From contig BSBM01000870.1 of assembly GCA_027924585.1 (NCBI GenBank), positions 6,261,001-6,325,000 of the forward strand: 64,000 nt of DNA. Reading direction: 5' to 3'. Origin of the DNA: Larix kaempferi. Taxonomy: Eukaryota; Streptophyta; Pinopsida; Pinales; Pinaceae. The number at the start of each line of letters is the position of its first letter. The stretch's first letter is position 1. The notes beneath the pieces are model-generated. The model worked only from the letters and a program-made list of their open reading frames with translations. It was not told where the DNA came from and searched no databases. Positions 13,616-25,689 of this stretch are shown here, piece by piece. The position numbers and the translations under genes are program-made.

Positions 13616-14932
13616 CTATTATTCACATACTTTTACTAGGGTGATAAGACAATTCTAACATTAATCAAGATTGTACTAATCTAAATAATGTGAAGACAAA
13701 CATATTATGACTTGAAGACATACTTGTCAAGACTTCTTGTAGTCTTCTTATGTAAGGCCTTAGCCTGAGCTCCCCTTGAAACTGGATCTGGAGCTCAATT
13801 AGGGTTTGTTAGAGAAACCCTAAAAATTCAATCTTTGACTTTCACACTTCTGAATGGATGGAAGGATGTGTCTTGCTGAGCTGATCAAACTTGCATACTT
13901 CAATTTTGAAATCTCCAAAATTTGACCCCTCAAAAATTGCCTTTGAAACTTCTGGATCTTCTCGATAGGATCCCAAACTAGGGTTTGATGGAGCCCATCC
14001 TTCTGCCAAATGAAAAGGTTTGATCCAAGGCTCTAAAATCTTATTTTTCTGAGGAGCTTCCAGCCGTGGTCACAGACTTCAAAAATTCCAACTTTTGCTG
14101 AAGACCTAATTTTCCATCTTTCCGATCAAAATCTCGAACTGGGGTTTGATCAAGCCCGGTCTTCTACCCAACCAAAAAATTTGATCTTGGTCTCTAAATT
14201 TCGATTTTCCTGAGTAGAATTCAGCTGTGGACTCCGATTCCAAAAATTCTAACATTCTCCAAAGCCCTAAATTCCGGAAGCCATGGATGAATGTGCTCCA
14301 AAAAAATTATGTTTTGACAGAAATATGTACTTGATTGTTTCTACTGTAACTCAGAACTTTTCGATCCACAGGGTCTGAAAACTTTTTATGTGGTATCCTC
14401 ACCTGTCGTATTTCCATCCCGATAGGTCTTACCTCAAATGGATTCTTTGAGAGAGAGTTATGCCAAGTGTCGCAAAGTGACCTATTTATGGGATAAAACA
14501 GAAGAGAGAACTTGTACGGTGTTGCACGTGTCACTGGTTCAACTTAGGCCTCTGAAAACGTTTCCCGAGATAGTACAGTCTGTGTACTACTTGTCACATT
14601 TTACGAAATTTTATTTGGAGCTTCCTACCTTAAGTTATGACCTTTTTTCCTACTTCACGTGATTATGACTGAGATGTGGAAGAGACAGAAACCCTAACTT
14701 GTAATGATCATAACTCACAAAGTACAACGAATCTAAGTGTGTCCTTTGGACAAAAGGTACATGGGAATGTTATCTACGACCTGTAAAGGTTTCCGATACC
14801 CAACCTTCGCCAAAATAGATTTATAGCGAAAGTTCCACGATGACTGGTTTTTGCTATATAAAACCCTAACCTTCAGATTGTCGCAAGTGAAGCAAGTGTC
14901 ATAAGTGCCATACATTTCCTTCCTTCAGGTTA
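13616..14932 (-). other. Untranslated leader of copia element 1, no coding frame
   Basis: The region just downstream of the PBS, where gag should begin. Frames on both strands are at most 75 codons and show no gag zinc knuckle. It aligns with 34307-35564 of element 2, with small indels (for example a stretch near 14540-14600 is missing from element 2). Confidence 0.6.
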
Positions 14933-14944
14933 GCTCTGATACCA
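14933..14944 (-). other. Primer binding site (tRNA-iMet) of copia element 1
   Basis: Plus-strand GCTCTGATACCA. The minus strand reads TGGTATCAGAGC, directly touching the LTR with no gap. Confidence 0.88.
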
Positions 14945-15550
14945 TGTTAAGATTGAATATGCTTGAGACATAAAATATCAACACTGCATTTAATTTCACA
15001 ACAATAACATATACAGGATCAGTGAAGAAACAACAAGCACAACATAAACACAAGAGACACAGATTTATCCTGGGAAACCCTCATGGGGTAGAAAACCCAG
15101 CAAAGCTTCCTCAATATAGATGACCAGCATATACAAAGATGCAAACCAAAACCATGAGCTCCTCCTCCTCCAGAGCAGACCTCTCTCACGCAAGTGCGCC
15201 ACTCACAAGTGAATGAATGAGTGAGTTAAGTGAGGAACATCCTCCTCTATTTATACTTGTTCCTCGACTGACTTTTGCACAAGCTAGGTTGGCCCCAACT
15301 TAATTACTGGGCTAAACACCCCATTATAACTGATTGGGCTGACCCCTATAGGGTGGTCTAATAACCCTTTGACCCACATAACACATGCAGAGTCGACCCC
15401 CACTAGGGAAGTCTAATAACCCAAGTTACCACAATCCGACGGAGGAATAAACATCTCCGGATATACAATAAGATCTTCACGGAGGAATGAAACATCTCCT
15501 GAATAATAAAGTACAAATATAATATTCTTAGAAGTTACATAATCTCAACA
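14945..15550 (-). repeat. 5' LTR of copia element 1 (606 nt)
   Basis: Begins TGTTAAGATTG and ends ATCTCAACA, giving TG...CA with TGTT/AACA terminal inverted repeats. The same length (606 nt) and sequence family as the LTR at 29424-30029. Confidence 0.9.
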
Positions 15551-15680
15551 ATAATAAACCATGAAATGGAAAATTTAGCATAGATCTAGTTTTTTGATTA
15601 ATTAAAATCCCTAAATTCCATAGCCAATAAATGCAACTTTATAATGAACCATGAAATGGAAAATTTAGCATAGATACTTC
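15551..15680. repeat. ~90-bp host direct repeat flanking the copia insertion
   Basis: 'aaaccatgaaatggaaaatt' follows the LTR at once, and a near copy ('gaaccatgaaatggaaaatt') recurs about 90 bp later. Between them lies 'taaaatccctaaattccata', which also occurs directly left of element 2 (about 29365-29423). The uninterrupted version contains the presumed insertion target TATAAT. Confidence 0.6.
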
Positions 15681-16559
15681 ACTGTGATCGATGAGGACCC
15701 TCAAAATTTCATTGTGAGAAATATCCTTGAAAAACTGTTAGGGCTAAAATGGTCCTTATACCAAATGTTATGCACCAAATTCCCAAAAGAGCATAAAATT
15801 CTATAAATAAGAAAGAAAGAGTAATCCAATGCCTTAAGAATGAAGTCAAGATATGAATTAGAATCTTATTAAATGGGAAAACATCATTTTACAATGTACC
15901 AAATACACAATACAAGATGACATGATTCTAAAACTAGGTCTCCTTGGTATATACAACAGACAAAAAAACACAATTACAATTCAATCCGCCCATACAATTA
16001 CAATTAACGTCTTAGCTGACAATATAGGAAATACTAATATAAAAACATAAATATAATGTCACAATATATAGGGATTAACATAGGCTAAGTGAGGTTTTTG
16101 GTGTGTGGGGTGGGGGGGTGCTATTTCCCTTTCATGGTAGGTGTTAGTAGCAACCCTTATAATCATCATGTTTTTACTGCAACTTTAGTTGCCAAACTAA
16201 AACCATTCTCCAATGATTTAGGTTCAAAGATATGTACCTCATTTTGAATGATATCCTTTAGTGTTCCCATAAAGAAATTGGAGAATTTGAACTTCGTAAT
16301 TGGGTAGCTTATTGGATCTCTTTGCTTAAGATTTATTGATTGCATAAAAAAGGTGTTTCTTTCAATATCTCCATAATGTACTGTCATTTCATCCTCAAAT
16401 TTAGAGCAAGAGAAAACAAAGTCCTTTTTATGGTTAGAAAGTCATTCGTACCATAGGACTTGATTAAGTTCTAAATGCAACAATGCAATAATTACGTGAT
16501 TAGGTTGTAAATATAAGGATCCAATAATTACCTTTTGTATAGTCAACAATATGGTAGAT
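15681..16559. other. Intergenic, no gene seen
   Basis: AT-rich, with frames under 75 codons on both strands. There is a G-rich run near 16107-16118. Nothing recognisable. Confidence 0.6.
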
Positions 16560-16745
16560 AATAATACTATGGTACAATATGGTAGATAATAATACTATGG
16601 TTGGTTGTTTATCTAGTCATGATAAATATACTATGGTTGATTATTGCTTATCTAGTCATCATAAATATACTATGATTGATTATTGCTTATCTAGTCATGA
16701 TAATAATCCTATGGTTGATTATTACTATTGGCTGATTATTGCTTT
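16560..16745. repeat. 36-39-bp tandem repeat upstream of the PPI-like gene
   Basis: About four imperfect copies of a unit containing ACTATGGTTGATTATTG and TTATCTAGTCATGATAA, starting near 16594, 16630, 16669 and 16707. The array ends about 230 bp before the start codon, so it lies in the promoter or 5' UTR region. Confidence 0.75.
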
Positions 16746-16977
16746 CGTAGTTATTCGAGTTAGACTCATAAGACAAACGTGGCCGGTTTCGAATCGACAC
16801 CTTATTCCAATTGGGTGTACATTGTTTTGCGCTTTACATCGATATATAATAATGAACCCAAAAGACAAACCAACTACTACGAATCTCTTCCAAGTTCCAA
16901 CAATCTCGCTTGGGCACTTGTTTTTTGTTTTGGTATTTTACCTTCAGTTGGCGCAGTTGTGACTGTGAAAAGAAGAC

Positions 16978-18343
16978 ATGGCGGCGGATTCAAACTCCCA
17001 TCAGGAATTTTACTTTGTTGCATATCCATTTCTGGAGTTGCCTGAGTTGAAATCGGCTGAGAAACAGTTTTATGATAATCTTAGAAAACGCAATGAAATA
17101 GTTGACATCTTAGACACTAAAACGGTACGTAAAAGTGATCTACGCTGCTTCTTTTGTTTTAACTTATATGTTTTCAGTAGCAACCAGTAAACTCGTCTGT
17201 ATAAGACTAATACAATTTATTATGATTGAATTACTATTACCGATATGACAATATTATAATGTAAACTGAAACCGCTGCTTCGTCTCAGGAGGAGCGGAAG
17301 GAACTTGCTGAGAAGCTAAATCCTCTCGAGGATGAAGAAGAAGCGCTCATGAAACGGTGCGAAGAAATACGCCAAAGGTTATCGGAATTGAACTTCAAAT
17401 TCACGAATGCGAGAGAGCCAGAAAACCTTTGCTCGTCTGAAGCCGAGATTGATCGACAGGTACTGTGATGGTTACTAATTTGAAGATTGAATATGCTATT
17501 TAAAACATGTTATAGAGGCGGCCTCCCTTAATAAATGCTAATGCTGGCGTATGTTCCTCTGCAGGTGAGAGAACTACAGTCACAGATATTGGAAGGGCGC
17601 ATTACAGGAACAGAAGAAAGGCACTTGCTGAAACAGATAAAAGATTTGGAGAGGTCAAGAGGACAAGTTCTGAGCATTGAAGACTGGAACCTGAAGAGAA
17701 AATTGAAAGATATTTCGAATGGAAGGAAAGAATTGAGCCGTATTGATTCCGAAATTTCCGCTTTGAAGAAGGACCGCCTGTATTATGTTCAAGCCACCAA
17801 CCAGGCCCATTGGTCTCTCGAGCAGCTCCGTATGCAACGATATAATATCGTAGGTTTCCTACTACCCTTTTCTCTTTTCGCTTTCCAAATATTTTAAAGC
17901 AAATTACAATAACAGTTAAACTTAAACATATAGCAAGAATCACATATGAGAAATTATATATTTTATGAGTCATAATCTGTACGGCTTAATTCCTTCGTTC
18001 AGAATGAACTTTGTTTGCAAATGCGGGCTGAAATGGACAATGCAATATTTGACTACAGGGTTAACCCTAACCGTAACCCTTCTGCTCTAAAAGACAGATC
18101 AAAATTGGAGGTATTATTCTGGTTTTAATTTGTGTTTTTTCCTTTCTCTGCTGTGAGGAAATTAAGTTAATAATCCATTAGCTTTGTGGGCAGAAAAGAA
18201 ATGAAGTTAATAATCACTCTCACTTGCAGGTTGAGAAATTCATGAGAAGATGGAATGAAAATAATGAATTCAGACAGGATTATCAACGCAGAATGTCCAT
18301 AGCCGGCAATGCACAATATCCCCGTAATTCTGTTGTTGCATAA
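16978..18343 (+). CDS. Proton pump interactor-like coiled-coil protein (five exons, 274 aa)
   Basis: Five exons, all joined in phase 0 at canonical GT-AG sites: 16978-17124, 17289-17459, 17565-17849, 18003-18110 and 18230-18343 (TAA). The product is hydrophilic, charged and helical. Similarity to plant proton pump interactor (PPI) proteins is from memory of the family: an N-terminal FYFV block followed by charged helices, the TEERHLLKQIKDLERSR block in exon 3 (about residues 122-138), and the closing EKFMRRWNENNEFRQDY in exon 5. Arabidopsis PPI1 binds the autoinhibitory tail of the plasma-membrane H+-ATPase and stimulates it. PPI1 is about 600 aa with a C-terminal membrane anchor. This protein stops right after the conserved core and has no membrane segment, so it would be a soluble short form. 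No stop or frameshift interrupts the exons. Confidence 0.82.
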
Positions 18344-20207
18344 CAGATCCCAAGATTAAAATTATTAAATTAATGTGTTTATGTTTATTTAAAAAAAAAT
18401 AGTTTATATTTTTTGCTACACATCTTGAGATTACAATTTAAATTACTAATATAAATTGTTTATGTTCATTTAAAAAAGAACTAATACGTAAACAAATACA
18501 ACTCTCTACATTACATAAGACAACTCTTGTATTTGAACACCACTCTCTACATTACACAAGATTAGTTTGAGGGTTGTGTTCAAACACAAGATTAATTCAA
18601 ATACATTATGAGATGTTTATGTAATGTAGACAGTTGTGTTCAAATACATTACATAAGACAACTCTCTAAATTTTATTGTGTTTGACTTCTTGATTAGTTT
18701 ATTAAGACTAATACAAGATTTAATAGCTTTACATTAACAAAATTATCTCAACAAATTGGAGAAAGACTAAACAAGCTCCAAAAAAATTCAATTAAAGAAT
18801 TAATAATGCTAAGATAATCATTGTTATCTTTATGTACTGAGTGTTGTTTAAGTCATGGTATTGGGATTTTTGGTGATACTAATAATGTTGGACTAGCAAC
18901 TAACCACATCAATTTATATCTATTGTATCTCGAGTGACTTTATCTACAAATTTAAGATTCAAACCAAATGGGATAGCCAATGTGTTTATGATTCAAGAAG
19001 ACAAATCTCGATATTACAATTTAAATTACTAATATAACTTGTTTATGTTCATTTAAAAAATGGTTTTAATTTGTATTAACGGAAAGTTAGTAGTATTTAG
19101 TTTTTTTTTTTTAAATATGTGTTTTAATTTTAGACTTATTAAATAGAGCTAAAAAAGTTTCTAATGCACTCAAATAAATGATCACATTCTTAGTCTAAAT
19201 TTTTGTTAGTATGAAATCCAGGCTTTTTTACTACTTAGTGATGTGGTTTTGTTACAATTTACATAAATAAACTATGCCACAAAGAATTTAGTGCGATCTT
19301 GTATTTATATCTCCTTGCATTTATATTTAAAAAATTATTCAAACACATTTACCACATAAAAGTCCATAAATTTAAACAAGCATAAATTACATGGAAAGTT
19401 GTCCTCATAAAAATAGTAATTTTATAATCTTTAAAATATAACATTCTCAATTCTTTATAAACCTTCAAAGAAAATTAAAACTTAAAAAGAAACCATAATA
19501 AAAATGAAATATAACCATGATAACTATGAAATACAGACACGTATGATACCTATGTTGTTCTACATCACCATAAATTACTATACACGTGAGATTTTTAAAA
19601 AAGTTAATCACCATTGTGATTGATTATTACATTATCTCATATTCACACACATTCTCAACTTCAAGATTCTATTAGATTTAATGGTAAATAACTAAAATAT
19701 ATTACCAAGGGATCACTTATCATATAGTGATACTAACAAACCCCTCTCATTCATCCTATCATAAGTAGGAAATTCATAATTCATTCATGTACCACACTAT
19801 TCTTGTTTCTATCCTTTCAACAAGGGAGTATAGTGGGCTTATATTTGCTTCCTATTCTGCACACGTCATCTCCCTCCCTTTTTCTTATGGGATAAAGGTT
19901 AGATACTTGCATCAAGAGTAACTAAGTGCCGAGTATTGGGGAGATGTTGTAACGAGTAATGTTGTGTAACATTATGTAACATGGTGTTTTAATAAAAAAA
20001 TAAAAGTAAAAAAAAAATATGCAAATGATGTCTTAAATGTAAACAAAAATAGTTTGAGGAATATAAACCAAGATCCTTCCATTTAAGTGCATAAGGATGA
20101 AGGAGGGTGTAATGGCAAGTGCATTTTATTGATAATGCATTTGGAAAACAAATTCTCTTGTGGGCCATTGTTGATTATGCAAGAAATAGGGAAATCATGG
20201 GAGAGAT
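18344..20207. other. Intergenic, AT-rich, no gene seen
   Basis: Low-complexity AT sequence. It contains a fold-back near 18530-18645 and a diverged ~50-bp motif ('aatttaaattactaatataa') seen near 18435 and 19019. Confidence 0.6.
18530..18645. repeat. Imperfect inverted repeat (possible decayed MITE)
   Basis: TGTATTTGAACACCACTCTCTACATTACAC on the left pairs with the reverse complement of the right arm, which ends near 18645 (GTAATGTAGACAGTTGTGTTCAAATACA). Shorter direct copies of CTCTACATTACATAAGACAACTC surround it. No target duplication could be fixed. Confidence 0.45.
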
Positions 20208-23004
20208 GAGCATGTGTGATAAAAGATGATCTTGAGCTTTTAGGGTAGTTGAGTGCTATATCAAGGGGAATGTTCTAGGTCCCCTTAAATATGTGGTTAG
20301 GTATACAAGATATTTCTTTCTCATGATGATCTTGATTTTAAAAAACGAATGCTTGATGGATTATGTTTGCTCACTTCTTCCCTTGCTCTAATTACATGAT
20401 TCTTTTCAACATCTCCTTGTATTTATCTTCTAGCTGTTTCATTCGTAAGACATGATTAGTTTCTTAGATTTCACTCCTTTGCTTCTTGATATTTATTGTT
20501 TCCATTTTCCCTTTGATTTCTTCATGTTGATTCCAACACTTTTTCTCTTTCTCATGCCCAAGTTACCAATTCTGCCTCCACTTATCCAACATGTGAACTA
20601 GTAATCCATGACACTCTTAAATCTCTTTGAGGTGCGAGCAACACCACCCTACTCCTCATCATGGCTCTAGAACTTCACAATAGGTGCACCATGTTGGGAT
20701 GATGGTGTTTTGTTGCACTATGTTTGAACTTTTCTCTCCGTGCCTTAGGGTTTTGTAGTTGGTGTATTGATTACATATTGATCCGATTTCTTTTTTGAAA
20801 GAAACAATCTTTATATATTCAATATTCTACGAAAAAATTGTAATTACATATTGTCTAGCCTCAAAGGTTCAAAAAAGAGTGAGTACCAAAAAAATACCAA
20901 TCTTACTCCTTTCCTTGAAGCTTCATGGACTAATTCAACTTCATCCATTGACTAGAAGAGCTACTGTAGGGTGCTGATTTTCATGAGTTTCTACCTCTTC
21001 CAATGACTGCCAATTCTTTACTTGTGCCTTGTTTTGGAGGCTATGTCATTTTCTTGGTACATTTCTCTCTGGGATTGTCTCTCCATCTTTGTAGTTACTT
21101 TCTAGGAAGTAAATTAGAGTCATACCTTGCTTTTCATAGGAGTAAATTCAATACGTCCCTTTGACTTATTTTTGTGGTCATTTGTTGGACATTAATACAA
21201 GTATTTTATCTTATACTCTTAGTGGATCATCACCTATGGGCGTTCTTCATCGTGTAAGTTTATGAATGCTTGAAAAGAGTTGACTTACAAGAAAGTTAAT
21301 TGAGGATTGAGATTATCCTAGCTACTTAATTGCGAGAACCAAAGTCCATCGAGGCTTTTAAAGGTGACTTAATGTCATTAAGGGTACAATTTTGGTAAAG
21401 AGAAAACCATAAAGGCTAGAAGAATGGTGGCCTATATTTTGATTAAATATTTTTCACATCATTAAGAAGAAGAATGATAAAAAGGTGGTTTGGTGCAGTT
21501 CATTTTCATTATGATAGAGCAAAATTATATGTATCTTAGTACATGCTAGTATGCTACAAATACATAAAGGTAGAATTGTATTTGAGGAAGGACCAACTGC
21601 ACTTCTTTTACAATTTTAAGAGCATGTGTGATAAAAGATGATATTGAGCTTTTAGGGTAGTTGAGTGCTATATCAAGGGGAATTTTTCAGGTCCCCTTAA
21701 ATATGTGGTTAGGTATACAAGATATTTCTTTCTCATGATGATCTTGATTTTAGAAAACTAATGCTTGATGGATTATGCGTGCTCACTTCTTCCCTTGCTC
21801 TAATTACATGATTCTTATCAACATCTCCTTGTATTTATCTTCTAGCTATTTCATTCGTAAGACATGATTTGTTTCTTATATTTCACTCCTTTGGTTCTTG
21901 ATATTTATTGTTTCCATTTTCCCTTTGATTTCTTCAAGTTGATTCCAACACTTTTTCTCTTTCTCATGCCCAAGTTACCAATTCTGCCTCCACTTATCCA
22001 ACATGTGAACTAGTAATCCATGACACTCCTAAATCTCTTTGACATGCGAGCAACACCACCCTACTCCTCATCATGGCTATAGGACTTCACAACAGGTGCA
22101 CCATGTTGGGATGATGGTGTTTTGTTGCACTATGTTTGACCTGTTCTCTGTGTGCCTTAGGGTTTTGTAGTTGGTGTATTTCTTTTTTGAAGGAAAAAAA
22201 TCTTTATATTCAATATTCTAAGAAAAAATTGTAATTACATATTGTTTAGCCTCACAAGTTCAAACAAGAGTGAGTACCAAAAAAATACCAATCTTATTCC
22301 TTTCCTTGAAGCTTCATGGAATATTCAACTTCATCCATTGACTAGAAGAGCTATTATAGGGTGCTGATTTTCATGAGTTTCTACCTCTTCCAATGACTGC
22401 CAACTCTTTACTTGTGCATTGTTTTGGAGGCTATGTCATTTTCTTGGTACATTTCTCTCTGGGATTGTCTCTCCATCTTTGTAGATACTTTCTAGGAATT
22501 AAATTAGAGTCATACCTTGCTTTTCATAGGAGTCAATTCAGTATGTCCCTTTGACCTATTTTTGTGGTCATTTGTTGGACATTAATACAAGTATTTTATC
22601 TTATACTCTTAGTGGATCATCACCTATGGGCGTTCTTCATCTTCTAAGTTTACGAATGCTTGAAAAGAGTTGACTTACAAGAAAGTTAACTGAGGATTGA
22701 GATTATCCTAGCTACTTAACTGCGAGAACCAAAGTCCATCGAGGCTTTTAAAGGTGACTTAATGTCATTAAGGGTACAATTTTGGTAAAGAGAAAACCAT
22801 AAAGGCAAGAAGAATGGTGGCCTATATTTTGATTAAATATTTTTCACATCATTAAGAAGAAGAATGATAAAAAGGTAGTTTGGTGCAGTTCATTTTCATT
22901 ATGATAGAGCAAAATTATATGTATCTTAGTACATGCTACTATGCTACAAATACATAAAGGTAGAATTGTATTTGAGGAAGGACTAGCTGCACTTCTTTTA
23001 CAAT
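20208..23004. repeat. 1.4-kb direct tandem duplication (two copies)
   Basis: Copy 1 is 20208-21619 and copy 2 is 21620-23004. They are head to tail with no gap. Both start GAGCATGTGTGATAAAAGATGAT and end ACTTCTTTTACAAT. They differ by scattered substitutions and small indels, including about 20 nt missing from copy 2 near 22175. No coding frame or terminal structure is shared, so this looks like a plain segmental tandem duplication. Confidence 0.9.
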
Positions 23005-25689
23005 GTTATTTATTAATGGTAGATGGGACTCTTTATTCAAAATAAAGAGTGAAAATTGGGATATTGGAATCACATGCCTTCATCCCAAGGATGGAATGAA
23101 CACTAGGTAAATTGTAATGTCAAATAAAATTTAAACTATGATTATTAGCACAGATAAAATAATGGGATTTGAAATAAAAAATAACAAGTCTTCCATCTGA
23201 GTTATTTTTTAGAAAAGGTGGTTATTTGATGACATCATACCTAATTGATGCCCTCCTTATTAGTCAAGACAATTTAATTGTTTTTTAATATTGATTCCTT
23301 ATCGATTTGATGGGATATTATAAGTTTGCAAGCATAATTGGCATTCCTTAATGTGTATGAATCTAAGTTATGCAATTTGAGGACAATGATTTGTATCTGA
23401 ATCTTAACACGATATGTATGATGTTTATAACTTTATATTATAGAAGTATGATATACTTTTTTGAAATCCTCTAGCTTGGTTCTAAAATGATTTTGATGAA
23501 GATTACCCCTTTATCATGTTGTATCTAGGCTAATGGTTTTAGTTATTTCACTTATTCAATTGTTTAGTCTATTTCTTTTCATCTTTCGCTTATAGGAGTT
23601 GTTTTGCTATGTCCATAGTTTGAAATTGTTGCATTGGAGTTTTGAGTTCCATGGCCCTAATCTACTGGTCTTTTGTTGAAAATAATAAAATTAACTTATC
23701 TATCCTATATAATTTATCGATATTGAGCGAAGTAGAGTGGATACTTTAAATTTGTTATATTGATATTGTATTAAAAATGGCTAGTGTATCAAGCAAGGCA
23801 TACATCTTCCTTTTTACAATCATTCAAAGCTCTTATGTTTTCATTGTTTGAAGAATTGATTGTGGATGATCTTTTCTCGTTCTCATGTGACTTATTTGAA
23901 GACAATAGTTCATTGAACATTGGTGTTTCAATATTTGAAAGTTGGAAACTAGTTCATGCCTCATGTTACTGTCAATAACTTGCACATTTATTAACAAGAA
24001 TTGATTGCATGTCACTCTTGACTATTACATACTACTCTTGACTTGTCAATGTTCAAAATACAAAGGGGTATTTAAAGTTTTTACCCAACAATTCCTATAG
24101 TGGCATATTAAATTAATCATGTTTATTAACAATCTAATGAATGTCTTTTGTAAAGTGATGCAAGCACACCAGCATAGAAATACAAAAAATGTTGCATCTT
24201 ATAGGATCTATTTGTTGAGATTACCAATAAAAATCCAAAAGTATTAAGCATTGCTACAAAAAAAAAATGTAGTATCATTCAGAGAGTATACATTGATTCT
24301 TCTACTTGTAGATTTAGCCAGAAGATGCCTAAACATAGAAAAATTGTAGAAAACATATTAGGGATCTTTTTATTTACATGGAAAATTTGTAATTTCATTT
24401 CTTGCGAGACAAAATTACACATATGAGATACGCTTGGAATTCAAAATTCAAATTCTTTCTAAGGTTAGAGATATAATGGAACTAAAATTCCATTTTGAAA
24501 AAATGAAGTTTACTTGGGACTTCATTTTCATTTTGCAAAACTAGTGAGCTCACCTATAATAATCTGCAACATGGGGAGGTGAGGATCAAAGTGAGTTCTT
24601 TGAGCCTCACCTCTCAAGATTTAACACTAAATGTATTTAGAAATTAACAAATATGATTAGCACACACTTATAGATGAGACAAAATATTAAATGACTCAGA
24701 TTAAATGAACTCTTAGTAACCATTATATAGCAATTACACATGTGTGTCCACATTTGACAAGTCAAAGAGAGATCGTTAATCCATGCTCTTCATTTAATAA
24801 TATATACTAAATACTCTAGCTACTTAGGTATGAATAGACTCTATAACCATAAATTGAATGGATGCCCCCTCATTCAACCCAATTCTTTCGGGTTTAAGTT
24901 GGAAAGTGTCCCTTCTTTCCTCCTCACGATTTAAGTATTAGAGCACTGAAACTAGAGAATAAAGGATTGTTGAACTGAAACAATGTCTGCAGAGATGACT
25001 AAGTGCTACGCGGAGTTTCATGCTAAACAATGATGTGATAGAATGAAGATGTTGTTTCTTATGAAATATGTGCTGGTGAAGTAGATGGGGCATGGAGCCA
25101 GGCAAGTTGCTACTAAGCCAATGTAATCTCGATGGGGTGCGGATCCAGAATGGATGTCGGAGCTAAATGATTGATGCATCTATGTGACCATGTGAAGAAG
25201 AATGATACTCGTGTGGTGCATTCTCAAGAGGAGCTAAGCAACTTCGAAATGATGACTAGATTGTTGAAAACAAACTGTGGGTGATCGATCGATATCTACA
25301 ACTATTTAGATCTATACTACTGAAGTTGTGGTATGGCGAGTGCTTCTAGAAAAGAGATGAAAACTAAAAAATAAAATGGTGTTGATAATAAAAATGAAGA
25401 AAAGCCAAAAAATTCCCATACCTATGAGAGGTTCACTGCTGGGTGGAGGTGAGTGATATAGACAGAAACCATTCTACCAAAAGAGCTCAATTGTGGTGCC
25501 AAAATAAAAAGGAATGCAAATGAGAGATGCAGAAGAGGCATACAGTGGAGGAGAGAGAACGTCTACATGAGAGATAGGGTGATTGGGTATTTTTGAAACG
25601 GAGGTAGGAGTGGACTATGTGAGCTAGGGATGAAGTTGAGCATGTTGAAAGGAATGAATTGCGAGTGGAGAGAACTAAAATCAAAAGGA
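23005..25689. other. Intergenic, no gene seen
   Basis: AT-rich, with short frames only. A 16-bp hairpin lies at 24576-24613. Nothing else was recognised. Confidence 0.55.
24576..24613. repeat. 16-bp hairpin with 6-nt loop
   Basis: GAGGTGAGG-A-TCAAAG pairs with CTTTGA-G-CCTCACCTC around the loop TGAGTT, with a single mismatch. It is GC-richer than its surroundings. Its role is unknown. Confidence 0.5.

Larger units (their letters stand above)
1..15550 (-). mobile_element. Ty1/copia LTR retrotransposon, element 1 (partial, interrupted)
   Basis: Minus-strand copia element whose 3' end lies left of the window. Visible in element order: 5' LTR (14945-15550), tRNA-iMet primer binding site (14933-14944), a non-coding leader, and an RT-RNase H relic at the left edge. 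A large LTR element (2138-13610) is nested inside. After removing the insert, positions 1-2137 plus 13611-15550 align by eye with 32171-35906 of element 2. Between PBS and RT there are only about 2.5 kb with no gag, protease or integrase frame, so this family looks internally deleted. The right flank starts ATAAT, a candidate target duplication whose partner is outside the window. Confidence 0.85.

Noticed and set aside
17602-17973. 123-codon minus-strand frame
   Set aside because: Antisense to exon 3 of the PPI-like gene and running through its intron, with no recognisable domain.
24576-24630. Hairpin as a Helitron 3' terminus
   Set aside because: No CTRR end followed by T at the expected distance. 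CTAA near 24627 is followed by A.
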